From Artocarpus heterophyllus (taxonomy: Eukaryota; Streptophyta; Magnoliopsida; Rosales; Moraceae), in the NCBI GenBank assembly GCA_025403435.1, contig CM046342.1, positions 19,946,631-20,010,630 of the forward strand: DNA of 64,000 nt, read 5' to 3'. The notes beneath the pieces were generated by a model. The model was not told where the DNA came from, did no database searches, and saw nothing but the letters and a program-made list of their open reading frames with translations. The translations under genes were made by a program, and so were the position numbers. Shown here piece after piece: positions 34,028 through 45,200 of the stretch; positions within the stretch are counted from its first letter, which is position 1; each line of letters starts with the position of its first letter.

Positions 34028-36361
34028 CAGCCTAACAGCAGACCCCTGTCCTTCTTAGTCCCACCAGTAGGCAAATAAACCTAGTCTAGAGCAACCTTCC
34101 TCGGCTGACCGGGTTGGCATCAAGAAGTTTGAAGCAGTAGTCTTTGATGGCTGGGACCACTCTTCTAGGAACCGGTGAAGCTCCCCAGCAGTCTTCTACT
34201 TGCTCTCCTTAGTAGCTTGAGCTTGTCCTAAAGAGACTTAAAGGCATCCTTTAGCTTCTTGATTTCTCGGTCAGACCAGCCTTTAAGTCTGCCTCCACTT
34301 TTTAATAATGGTTTCTGGAGGCCATGGCCCTAGACTACGTGCTAAAGATCTCAGCCAGAGTTGGAAAATACCAAGCAAGATGAAGTTAGTGCCTCTGCCA
34401 GTCAAAAATGAAAAGAAACAAACCAAGGAGATCTTACCTTCTAGGCTAGCATGATGGCAGTGTCTTAGTTCTCCACCATGCTCTACCTCTTTACCTCATC
34501 AATGTAAGTGTCCTTGGGAAGCAAGCTCTACAGCCTGTAGAGAATAGACTAGTGGACGGATGTTCACTGGGTCTGGTTAGTAGGTAGCTACTTGGTCGGG
34601 GTAGGATCCTTTCTCAAGTGCCTAAGAGGTAGTTCCTAGGTAATTGCTAGGCCAATGACTCAGTACCACTCTTTACCCTCTTCAATAAGGCCATCTTCTC
34701 GATTGCTTATCGGGCAACCACTTTCGCCTCTCTCTTTCGGTCTCGGCCATTTCTACAAAAGAAGAGGTACAAGCAAAGTGCCCAAGTAAAAAAACTTGGC
34801 AAAACTTAAAAAGGAAAACAAACAGACCTTCAATCCAAAAAAACCTGTTTGAATAGAGGGCCGTTATCAACTCATCCGTGAAGCGCAGGCCTCAATCATC
34901 GAGCGCACTGCCAAATGCGTCTTTAGGAGTGGATGAAGACGGTACGCCCCATCTACTTCTCGAATCGAGTGTTAATCCAGATGAAGTAGTATGGGGCATT
35001 CTCTATAATTGTGACTAGATGAAGGGGCTGGCCAACTAGGATGTCATCATCATTTTGACAAGGTGTTGACAAGCTTGACCCCACCGACCAGCCATGCCAC
35101 CTCAATGATTGCTCGCTGAGGAGTCTCTATTGTCACTGATCAAACTCAGGCTTCCCCTTAGCTTCTCTATTTTCTCTATGACTTATTCATCGATATCTGA
35201 TGACTTGCTCCAGTTATGCCCTTTGCTGAAACTGGTCAAAACTCTCTTGGTGTTTGAGATCTAACTCCCATGCTTTGTTTCCCAAAAACCACTAACGTGG
35301 AACCATTCATATTTCTAAATTTTTTAGAGTTGGGTTTATGGATAATTAGGTTGCTAGCCCAACCTTAGAAATAGTGCCAACCTTTCTACCACGGCAACTT
35401 CTATATTTTATAGATAAATTTGAATGCCGAGAATGGCATCCCGGTAGCACAAAATGAAGCACTTGATCAGCTTATGGCATGTATTCAGATTCAACTAAGC
35501 CAGGTAGGCATTCAACTTCTTTAGCACTCGATGGATCTAGTGGTGGAGAGACGTCCTTAACCCTACTCGAAAGAACTCCATATACTGGGTGATGTGGTTG
35601 AAGGGAGGCCTCGTCTAAAGGTCTTCAGGCCTGGGCATCATTAGCGTCACAAAATTAGAGATGTTGTATTAAACACAAAGTTCATTCAACCTCTCCTCGG
35701 TGATGCACAAGGAGAACTTGGCGGCCAATCTGCCTACATGCCTAGTATGACAGACCTACATGCCCCTGACCATGGTGCAAATAGGAGAGGCTACATCCAC
35801 CTCATCAGCTTTTCTTCCTCGACTTCTATGGCTCTACCTCCATCATCACCTTTAACCCCGATGCCGATGACTTCAACCTCAATAATATTATCCCGACTAG
35901 AAGTACCTTGTTCCTCAAGGGCCTCGTCTAATGGGTATGGTTCTTGTTGGTAGAACCATACCCATCATCTTTTATGCAATAATCGGATGGGTGACAATGG
36001 AACCTTGCTTGGATGTAAGGAATCGACCCTAAAAGAGTGTCAAAGTCAAAGTCCTTAGACAGTATTCTCTGTCATGAGGAAGCATTACTTGGAGCACCTC
36101 GATCTAAAGTGACCATACCCTCCTCAGCAGTTGTTAGCACTACCGCCTCTAGGAGCTAACTTCCTTGGGCATAATCTCTACCACGTCGAAGCTCGAGCTT
36201 TTCTTAGATGTTGATCTCCTTGGCAAACTGGAGTCCAATTTAGAGCTTGTTCCCAAGGAACTTAGTCTACTAGCAGTGTTTTGGGAAACTAACGGGTCAC
36301 TCATTTCACCTTGAAGTAAGTGGTCGGTTGGAAAAAAGAGATGCTTCATGAACAGGTTCAT
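34028..36361 (-). pseudogene. Relic of a plant putative gypsy-type transposase protein
   Basis: On the minus strand the best block (35415-35730) reads LAAKFSLCITEERLNELC, PRPEDL, EFFRVGLRTSLHH, VLKKLNAYLA and LNLNTCHKLIKCFILCYRD with interspersed stops. It is followed near 35320 by YEWFHVSGFWE. This order matches the plant transposase (putative) gypsy-type domain family, which usually accompanies gypsy elements as an extra ORF. Upstream, 36149-36361 is a Ser-rich N-terminus. Downstream, splice-like signals appear: AAG|GTAAGATC near 34436 and TTTGACTGGCAG near 34390, and TTCTTTTGTAG near 34757. 34150-34330 looks like a degraded Lys/Glu-rich coiled coil. The solo LTR 19267-34027 inserted into this relic. 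Family from memory; function unknown. Confidence 0.6.
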
Positions 36362-36778
36362 GGCAAGACTTCACAGGTCACTTCGATAGCACATGAACTT
36401 GGTGGGCCAGTAGGTGAAAATGACTAGGGACGTAATAATGGCAAGGTGTCAAAGAAATGGCCAATGGAAGGTCAACACGTGGCAACTAATGAGAGCATTA
36501 CTAGACAACCAAAACCTATAGTTGTCTCGAGTAGGTCTACACCATGGTAATGATGACAGGCAGACCATTTGCTTAGAGTAGCTCTATATCAATTGTAATT
36601 TCTTTGAGATCTTCAGGAACTGCATAAAATGGACAGATAAGAGTGTAACCTCTCAAGAAACTAACCAAGTGCATTGACGTGCTGTTTTTGGGGGTGTTCT
36701 TTAATTTGTGTCCCCAAATCACACATATTCCAGTAATAATCTTGTGATGCAATTGAAATGAATTTTTATTTAGTTCTT
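36362..36778. other. Intervening sequence ending in a chromovirus-LTR fragment
   Basis: 36362-36715 shows nothing recognisable. 36716-36777 aligns with 43041-43102 inside the chromovirus LTR (shared AGTAATAATCTTGT and AATTGAAATGAATTT), about 85-90% by eye. Athila LTR copy D begins directly after it. Confidence 0.5.
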
Positions 36779-38361
36779 TGATAAGAGCTTAATTCGATAT
36801 AATTTTCTTTAATATGTTATCCTTTGCTTATTTTCAAGTATTTTGTATTTTAATTGTTATTTTTGTGTTTTGCAAATGATTAAAGGTGATGAGCTAAAAA
36901 TTGGATGAAAAGGAATATTTGGAGCCTACAAGTTGCATTTATCAAGTTTATAGTTCATCCGGGAGCCAAAGTTGAATTTTTAGCAGGTTAATGAGCCAAA
37001 ATATCAAGTTCAACAAGTCAGGGCCTTGCCCCCACAGGAAAAAGCTATGGATTGGTCAAGAAAAAGTCCTATGGCCGTGCCACAGCATAGAGGCCAGGTG
37101 CGGCTGTGTGAATTGTCCAATGTGACCATGCATAAGTCATCTAAACCGTATAGTCGCAAGAAAGCATTCCATACAGACATGCACGTCCCCCAATCTTCAT
37201 ACGTGAATTCTCATAACTGTGTGGCCGCGAGAAGCCCACCTCGCCCCTGCGTATGTCTTGCGTGGTGGCTCCCTTTTTAACCTAATTTGAAGCCAAATTA
37301 CCCATTTTTAACCTCTATTACCAAAACCTATAAAAGCCTTGCTTAGAGCGACAATTAAGATAAGTTTTTCCTGATATTTTCTAGCCACATTTTAGAGAGA
37401 AAAAGAGACAAAAAAGAAGGAGAATTCTCTTCAAGTTTAAGGAGTTTCGTCTGCATGGAGATTTCTTCATGATCATCAAAGAGTTTTTCTTTTTCTTTCT
37501 TTCCTTTGAAATCCAATTATGTTTTTATTTTATTTTCTATTATTTAATTTCATGAATATATTATGGTAAATTTCTCATAGGTTAAGAGTGATTTCAAATC
37601 ATAGACTTAATTATGTGATTGAATTTTAGAATTCTTTTCAATTTTCTCAATTGGAATTGTTTATGTTTCTCTATTTTAATGTTAATGATTTTTATTTTGT
37701 CTTGTTTGGAATGGCCAACCAAGTAAATATAATAATTATCTATTGCTATATTAGGAATTCTTGATCTATAATTGTCTTGATTTTTAAATTAATAGTAGTA
37801 AATTGGCAAGAGGTTTTGTTAATTGCGATAAGCAACATAACCTAGGTTGAACAATCCGAGCTTATGTGTTTGTTATCTAGATCAACCTATCTTTATTAAC
37901 ATAATGCTTCCATTTATTTGAATCTAGAGAGCTTATTCTAGGTTGTTTGAGGGAAAGGGATTGAGTGAAGTGCTTGCTTTTCTTAACAACAAAGTAAGAA
38001 GAGATTGGGATAGGAGAATTTGTTGCTATTTACTTTTGGTAGTTACGATAGTTAAATTGGGAATAATTTTATGTTCAATTGCATAATTGTTGTCTAGTGG
38101 TAGAGAATGAACCTTTAACCTATTTCATCAACATCATTTACAATCTTATGCAATTTAGTTTTGTTTTATTTATTTATTTTGTTTTCCTTATCTTTTAATT
38201 TTAGTTAATCATAAAAAACTCCCCTGTTTAATTATTAGAAAATTAATAACTTATTATTTAAGCTCATTCCTCGGTGGGAACGACTCGTACTCACTGCTAC
38301 ATTAATTAAAAACAACATCTTAAAGTAAGATATTAATTTGGGTGTCCCTCGAGGCCTACCA
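36779..38361 (+). repeat. Athila-type LTR copy D (5' LTR)
   Basis: Starts TGATAAGAGCTTAATTCG and ends GTCCCTCGAGGCCTACCA. 1583 bp. It is followed by a primer site and an Athila gag, so it is a 5' LTR in plus orientation. It contains TATAAAAG at 37329-37336 in a suitable position for the core promoter. Short ORF 37026-37280 is not conserved in copies A-C and is not called. Confidence 0.85.
37329..37336 (+). promoter_or_regulatory. Athila LTR TATA box
   Basis: TATAAAAG followed by CCTTGCTTAGAG. Copy A has CATAAATAGG at the equivalent place. Confidence 0.55.
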
Positions 38362-38365
38362 AACT

Positions 38366-38385
38366 TTGCAACGATCATTGGGGAT
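38366..38385 (+). other. Athila primer binding site (decayed)
   Basis: TTGCAACGATCATTGGGGAT follows the LTR end by a few bases and resembles the Athila/Tat-type site TTGGCGCCGTTGCCGGGGA with several changes. Confidence 0.55.
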
Positions 38386-38620
38386 TGAATTTTTAATTAA
38401 TTTTGTATTAGATTTCTTTTGGTTTTGGTTTTATTTAATTTTGTTTTTATTTTTCCTTGTTTTTAGGAGCACATTGAATCTCCATTGAAGAAATAGATGA
38501 ACGACTTCAATGGATTAGAAACTTCGTGAAATCTTCGACTGGCATCAAGCGTGAGCCATCATCGACTGCTTTAGTACCAACAGATCTTCTGAAAACTTGG
38601 TACACCTAGATGAAGAAGTA

Positions 38621-39200
38621 ATGGCAGAAAACAACCTAACTCTCAAGGAATTGGTGGCTCTAGTTCACAATCAACAGTCGCTTTGAATAGAGTTCCCCAC
38701 CTTTGCAAAGTAAAATCTAGGTTAATCCATCTTCTTCCCTAATTTTATGGATTTATAGGTGAAGATTCACACAAGCACCTTAACGAATTCCATGTGGTGT
38801 GTTCGACTATGAGAGTGACCGGTATTTCTAAAGAATGAATCAAGCTTAGAGCCTTTCCTTTCTCTTTGGTGGATTCCGCCAAGGAATGGCTCTACTATCT
38901 ACCTTCTAGCACTGTCAACACATTGAATGAGATGAAAAGGCTTTTCTTGGAGAAGTACTTCCTTGCTTCAAAGGTGGTAACCATCTGGAAGGAAATATGT
39001 GGTATTCAACAATTCAATGGAGAAATGCTCTATGAGTATTGGGAGAGGTTCAAGAAGTTATGTGTTGGTTGCTCTCATCACCAAATTAACAACCTACTCC
39101 TCATCCAATATTTCTACACGGGGTTAATGTCAATGGATCAGAGCATGATCGATACCATAAATGGAGGTACATTAGGTTACAAAACCCCAAAGCCATAAGA
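38621..39200 (+). pseudogene. Athila gag (decayed, 3' truncated)
   Basis: Begins MAENNLTLKELVALVHNQ at 38621. After a frameshift it continues EFHVVCSTMRVTGISKE, one stop, IKLRAFPFSLVDSAKEWLYYL, LPSSTVNTLNEMKRLFLEKY, EICGIQQFNGEMLYEYWERF, HHQINNLLLIQYFYTGL. This is the retrotransposon gag (capsid) domain as found in Athila elements. The last open stretch is 38866-39198. The element stops at ~39200, where minus-strand chromovirus pol begins, so protease, RT and integrase of this Athila copy are missing. Gag would assemble the particle. Confidence 0.9.
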
Positions 39201-39244
39201 GTCCTAATTACAAACAAGATAGCCAATCACTCTAAGGAAGAAAT

Positions 39245-40030
39245 GCAGTGCTAAAAGCCAATTTTGTTCCCATTGCTTTATGAACATTCCTCCAAAAAGT
39301 AAAAGTGAATCTAAGATCTTGGTCTGACATAATGAAAACTAGTATTCATTGAAGTCTGATGGTCTCTTTTATGTATAATTGAGCGTGTTTATCCATTGTG
39401 TAAATAGATCAAAAAAGAATAAAGTAAGCAGATTTAGTAAGCCTGTCAACTATCACCTAAATAGAGTCCAATCCTTCTTGTATTTGAGGCAAGATGCATA
39501 TGAAGTCCATAGCATTATCATCCCTCTTCCACTTAGGAATTAAGAAAGGTTTCATTTTTTTTTTCTATAGGTCTTTAATGTTTGGTCTTAACTTCTTAAC
39601 AAGTAAGACATTTGGAGACATGTAAGGCAATTTATGTCTTCATTTGTGGCCACCGGTAATACTTCTTTAAGTCTTTATACGTCTTCATGCCCTCTTTGTT
39701 GTATAATTGAGTGTGTTTATCCATCATGTAAATAGATTGAACAAGAATAAAGTAAGCAGATTTAGTAAGCCTATCAACTATCACCTAAATAAAGTCTAGT
39801 TCTTCTTGTATTTGAGGCAAGATACATATAAAGTCCATAGCATTACCATCCCACTTCCACTCAGGAATTAAGAGAGGTTTCCTTTTTTTCTACAAGCCTT
39901 TAATGTTTGGCCTTAACTTGTTAACAAGTAAGACATTTGGAGACATATGAGGCTATTTATGTCTTCAATTGTGGCCATCGATAATACTTCTTTCAGTCTC
40001 TATACATCTTCATGCCGTCAGGATGTAAGG
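39245..40030 (-). pseudogene. Chromovirus integrase with internal tandem duplication
   Basis: The minus strand reads IPEWKWDGNAMDFI, then VIVDRLTKSAYF, the catalytic-core phrases of gypsy integrases. Upstream are the zinc-finger phrases HEGMKTYKDLKKYYRWP and HVSKCLTC. The zinc-finger plus core-start segment is present twice because of a 328-bp tandem duplication, and both copies carry stops. No intact D,D,E triad can be assembled. Confidence 0.8.
39372..40020 (-). repeat. 328-bp tandem duplication
   Basis: 39372-39699 and 39700-~40020 are clearly homologous (both begin TGTATAATTGAG and end in CGTCTTCATGCC-like sequence) with about 5-8% mismatch by eye. Confidence 0.92.
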
Positions 40031-40339
40031 AATAAGGTGTGTTGTGAGTCTCTAATAAAACTTTCTTTTTGATATTCTGATCATTTGGTACATAGAATCT
40101 ACTTTCATACTTAATCATTATCAGAAATCAGGAAATTTTTCCTTTTTCCAACTTCTATCTCACTCCACAAGCGACTTAAATAAGGATCTGAAAGTTCACC
40201 CCCCTTGATTTCTTCCTTAATTGTTGGCTATAGGGTTAAAACTAATAACCTTTCAATCAACTCTTTAGGCACAATTTTTAACTTAAATCTTTTTATATCC
40301 CATATCAAATTTTTTGAATGATTGTCATCTTGAAAGTGC

Positions 40340-40800
40340 TAGTAGAAGGTTTTTTGCTCAAAGTATCAGACACTATATTAGCTTTGCCTAGATGGTAAAT
40401 GATTATGTAGTCACGGTCTTTTTGTGTAAAGAAATACTTGAGACTCTTGTGATCAGTATAGATCTCACATCTCTTCCCATAAAGGTAACACCTCTAAGTT
40501 TTTAAAGCAATGACCACTACTACTAACTCCAAATCACGAGTAGGGTAGTTCTTTTCATAACCTTTTAGTTGATAAGAAGCATAAGAAATTACTCTTCCAT
40601 TCTATATAAGAACACAACCCAACCCATTTTTGGAAGCATTGCTATAAACTATAAAACTTTCATCTGATGATGGAATTGCAAGTATTGGAGCATACATTAA
40701 TCTTTGTTTCATCTTTTGAAAACTCTTCTCACAAGCATCTATCCATTGAAACTTCACATTTTTCTTAGTCAACTGTGTTAATGGGGACACTATCTTTGAA
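40340..40800 (-). pseudogene. Chromovirus RNase H
   Basis: 40602-40790 encodes MSPLTQLTKKNVKFQWIDAC and SFIVYSNASKNGLGCVLI, where the usual YSDAS catalytic Asp has become Asn. Near 40430 the minus strand gives EIYTDHKSLKYFFTQKDRD, and near 40390 YHLGKANIVSDTLSKK. All are typical gypsy RNase H phrases. Confidence 0.85.
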
Positions 40801-40879
40801 AATCCTTCAACGAATCCCCTATAATAGCCAACTTACCCTAAGAAACTACGTATCTCTAAGGCGTTGGTTGGCTATGGCC

Positions 40880-41600
40880 ATTTACTGACCGCTTCTACTT
40901 TTCCTGGATCAATAGAGATTCCATCCTTGGAGACAACATGCCCGAGAAACACAACTTTCTCTAACCAAAACTCATATTTCTTGAAAATTGCATACAACTT
41001 CTTTTCCTTTAGTTTGCTCAACACTAATCTCAAGTGTTTCAAATGCTCTTCTATAGAACGTGACTAAATAAGGATATAATCTATAAATAAAATTAAAATT
41101 TGTCCAGATAATCCTTAAATATCTTGTTCATTAAACCCATAAATGCAGTTGGAGCATTAATCAAACCAAAAGCATTACTAGAAATTTATAATGTCCATAT
41201 CTTAACTTGAAAGAAGTCTTCAACATATGATCCTCTTTGATCTTTAACTGACCGTAACCTAATTTGAGGTCAATCTTAGAAAATACTATTGGAACTTGAA
41301 GTTGATCAAACAAATCATCAATTCTCAAGAGTGGGCACTTATTCTTGATCGTCACCTAATTCAACTCTCTATAATCAATACGTAACCTCATTGTATCACC
41401 TTTCTTCTTAACAAATAGCATTTGATCTCTCCACCAAGAAAAATTTGGATGAATGAAACCTTTATCAAGTAATTCCTGCAACTTAACTTTTACTTCCTTT
41501 AACTCCGTTGGAGCCATTCTGTAAGGAGTTTTGAAAAGAGGAGCTATGCCTGGAACCAAATCTTGGCAAACTCAATTTCCCTATCTGGCGACAATCCTGG
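40880..41600 (-). pseudogene. Chromovirus reverse transcriptase
   Basis: 41356-41559 encodes PGIAPLFKTPYRMAPTELKE, LLDKGFIHPNFSWW and RLRIDYRELN. 41161-41355 continues with [37 protein letters not shown] and [10 protein letters not shown]. The FIDD box that should follow lies in frameshifted sequence and is not intact. Confidence 0.88.
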
Positions 41601-42201
41601 TAATTCCCCAAGAAATGCTTCTAAAAGTTTTTATACCATGGGTACGTCTTTAGGTTTAAGCTTTTGTTCAACTTATGCATCCATCAAACTAGTCAAGGAA
41701 CCAATATAACCATTGTTTAACAGCCTTGAAGCTTTCATAGCAAAAATCACTAGGGTCCTCAAAGTACTTGTAGCTCCTATACATGAGAACTCTTCTTGCA
41801 CTGATGGTCAGAAGATCTCCATTTTCTTTTTAGAATCGATAATGGTGTGGTATTTTTATAACCAATCTATTCCCAATATCACCTTATAATCAAACATGGC
41901 AAGGATAACCAAATCTGCAAGTATTTCTCTTCCATTAATAATTGCTATGCAGACTCTAAGAATTTGATTTGATTAAAGGGTTTCTCTAAATAGAATGCTA
42001 ACACTATACTTATACTAAGCTTATCTGGTGGTTTGCCTAAGTTTCTCACATACTTACACTATAATAGCCAATAATAACCATGCATGATTAAAATAAATAT
42101 CACATAAAACATAAAAAAAAAACACTTACTTGTCAACTGAGATTTTCTAACCCATAATCCTTGTATGTGAACGGTCTATAGAACTGCTTTAAACCAATAG
42201 C

Positions 42202-42213
42202 TCTGATACCAAA
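42202..42213 (-). other. Chromovirus primer binding site
   Basis: The minus strand reads TTTGGTATCAGAG then C. TGGTATCAGAGC is an exact match to the Met-tRNA type site, four bases from the LTR end at 42217. Confidence 0.9.
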
Positions 42214-42216
42214 CTA

Positions 42217-45200
42217 TGATGCCCACCTAACTTAATCACACTGCTAGTGTATAATTAAGGTAGACGGTGTCATATTCCATGTAAAACCAATATATTTATT
42301 TAAGAAATAATAGGCACATTTGAACTTTTCAAACATCATATAATTTACGAACAACTATGAATCTTTAGTAGTCACAAAAGATGGGCTCACGATATATATT
42401 TACATCTCAAAATAAAACGCCAATTAAACCATACTTATAATAACCCATAGTAATTATAAGGACTAAAATGTAATGTTTAAACAAAAGTATACCTATGTAA
42501 GGTCATAAGTGTCCATAAACACAAAGTCACAACAACGAAAGCATGTTAGTTGACCTCCAAATCAATACTACTAAGATATACCCTCATCTGAATCATAAGA
42601 ACAATATAAGCTAATGGCCAATAAATTGAAACGATGTAATTCAATGTAGTGGCATCACGTATGAACTCATAAAATTTCAATCGTACCTACCATATAATAA
42701 AAGCATTAATGCTCGAATAGTTATGTACACCATGAGTCACCTGCCAATACCTATTATAAAGCATGCATGCATACTAATGAACTTTCACTAAGCAATAGTG
42801 CCTCAATCTAACCGGTGAGATGCTATAGTCCCCGATCCTAGGAATGACAAAAAGATCAAAAAATAGTCCCAATATATCCCATGAAATCATTTGAGTTCCA
42901 ATCTCACCGACGAAACTAATTAAGACAACTTAAAAGGAAATTACACAGCGAACACACAAAAATTCTCTTTCTCAAAGTACAATGATTTTCTTTAGAAAAC
43001 TATATATGTGCCTCTACGCTATGTATGCAAATGATCTTGTAAATCATATATATTACAGTAATAATCTTGTAATGTAATTGAAATGAATTTCTACTTACTT
43101 CTTACTCAAACCAACAATAATAAGTGGAAGGCATCAATATCTTTTTAAACTGATAGTATACCTAACAATACGGATTAGCAATATAATTATAATACATAGC
43201 AAGGAAAATATGACAACCATTAATATTATCAATAATTTATCTGTCTTAAGTAAACCACAAAGAATGTTTATCAAAGAAAACATGTAAAGCAGTAGCATAA
43301 AATAAAGGCAACAAAACTATTTATGTCTATAAAACTTAGTTAAAGTCAACTGTATCTGTAAGTTTATACAAATATATGAATATGATTGAATTGGTAAGTA
43401 CCAAACGTTTGCATCAATAATAAAATACTCAAATAAAAATAATAGTTTAAAGGGCATACATCTTTTCTCAATTTGATTTGGAAAGCTGATAACCAATACA
43501 CCAATTATATATATATATATATATATGCACATACATGCTTCTTTGTATGTATATATATATATATATATATAAATATATGTATATAAAGACTAAACAACTA
43601 AAGTTATTCACATCATAAAGGAAAGCATAGCAACATGCCTACTTTAAAATTCGTGCAATTTCTATAAGTAGCATGTTAAGATCTCTTGAAGAATCATAAA
43701 AAAAACATGGTACATAAATGAATATATATACATAAATATATGTGTGTGTCTCAAATCAAACGGCAGAGGCAAAAATAAAACTACTGGTGGTTTCAATTTC
43801 AGAAGAAGAGCTTTGAGATAAAGCATATACCATCTAAGCAAGCATTATATAATTGGTGAGTATAAGAGTAAATGAATAATAAAAATAACTAAAGGAACCG
43901 ATATATGTAGACGATTACTATTGGATAAATAAAAAAGATAATAACAAATAAAGATTAATACATATTGATTTAATTTCCTCATGTTAGTTTTGAAATAATA
44001 ATTTCTTACATAACTAAATAAAATAAAGTAATCCAATAATTTTACCTAAATGAAATTTAATAAAAAGAGTAGATAAAACAAAAAAATGTTTTCTTACTCT
44101 AGCACATCGATCTTCTTCTAATGAGGAACTAAGCAATCACATCACACCAAATAACTTTTAAAAAAATTAGATTAATAATATTAAGCATTACAATACTAAT
44201 TATTGTTGGAAAAAAATAGTGAGGTGTGCAGTGGGAATTTTTTAAAAAAATTTTAACATCAGAGTATTTTCCAAAACACAAGTTTGACATGCTATATGTA
44301 TAAATTAAACAGATCTTACTAACCTTTGTGCGCCGAAGAACCTTTGTAACCCATGAAGAGAAGTAATGTTCCAGAAGAGCCTCAACCAACTAGTCTTCTT
44401 TGCAATTCTCTATCCACGATTGGAGTGAGTGTGGGCTCACACGTATAGCTCTTCCACCGGTGACTCTCCTTCCAACCAATCGAGAGAACCTAAAACTAAT
44501 GTTCGTGATTTGTGAACAAAAGCTCTCAGGGAGTTTTCAGATGCTCACCAGAAGAGTATCACTCCTAATCTCTCAATTGATCTGAGTAACTCATGAGACT
44601 TACTCCCCTCATATAGCGATTGGTCCTGAGGTCAGTCCTTATTAGATTAGGTCTCAAAAACTTGAAACAGAATCAAGTTCAGATCAATATCTAATAAGAT
44701 CCGCATGAAAACATGTAATCTTATCTCTCACTGATCGACAAGCCAAACAGCCCGATCGGGAGGTCGAACTGCCGTGTAAATATCTGCACGAATCTTTTAT
44801 TTTCCACCCGAGATTTTATAGGATAAAGTCTCAGTTTTGATTCAAATAACCCAATAGAGAAGTTATCCGATAAAAACAAACTTTATCAAGATAATCTCTA
44901 AGAAAATAAATCAATTCACAATAATTCTACAAGTTTATCTTGATCTAATTTATCCAATTAAATCAAGCGATAAACAGACAAGAATTATCCGATCCTAATA
45001 ATTCAACAAGTTTATCTTAAATTAATTTTATCACAAAATTAATTCAACCAATAAACAGACATGAATTATTTGATTCTTTCAAATTTTAAACCAATATGAT
45101 AAATCTGACATAAGTCACCAATTATTGAAAAAGCACACCGTATCGTTACAGGATTTTGTGAGCTAGCAAAGGGGACCAAAATGGACCTATAAAGTTCAAG

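Larger units (their letters stand above)
39230..42216 (-). mobile_element. Chromovirus (Tekay/Del-like Ty3/gypsy) internal remnant
   Basis: Minus-strand order from right to left: primer site 42202-42213, protease ~41830-42000, RT 40880-41600, RNase H 40340-40800, integrase 39245-40030. Integrase after RT/RNase H is the Ty3/gypsy order. gag and the 3' end (chromodomain, 3' LTR) are missing. Many stops and frameshifts. Confidence 0.85.

Noticed and set aside
43500..43580. (TA)n-flanked palindrome as a transposon end
   Set aside because: Simple AT microsatellite within an LTR; no duplication or inverted-repeat boundaries.
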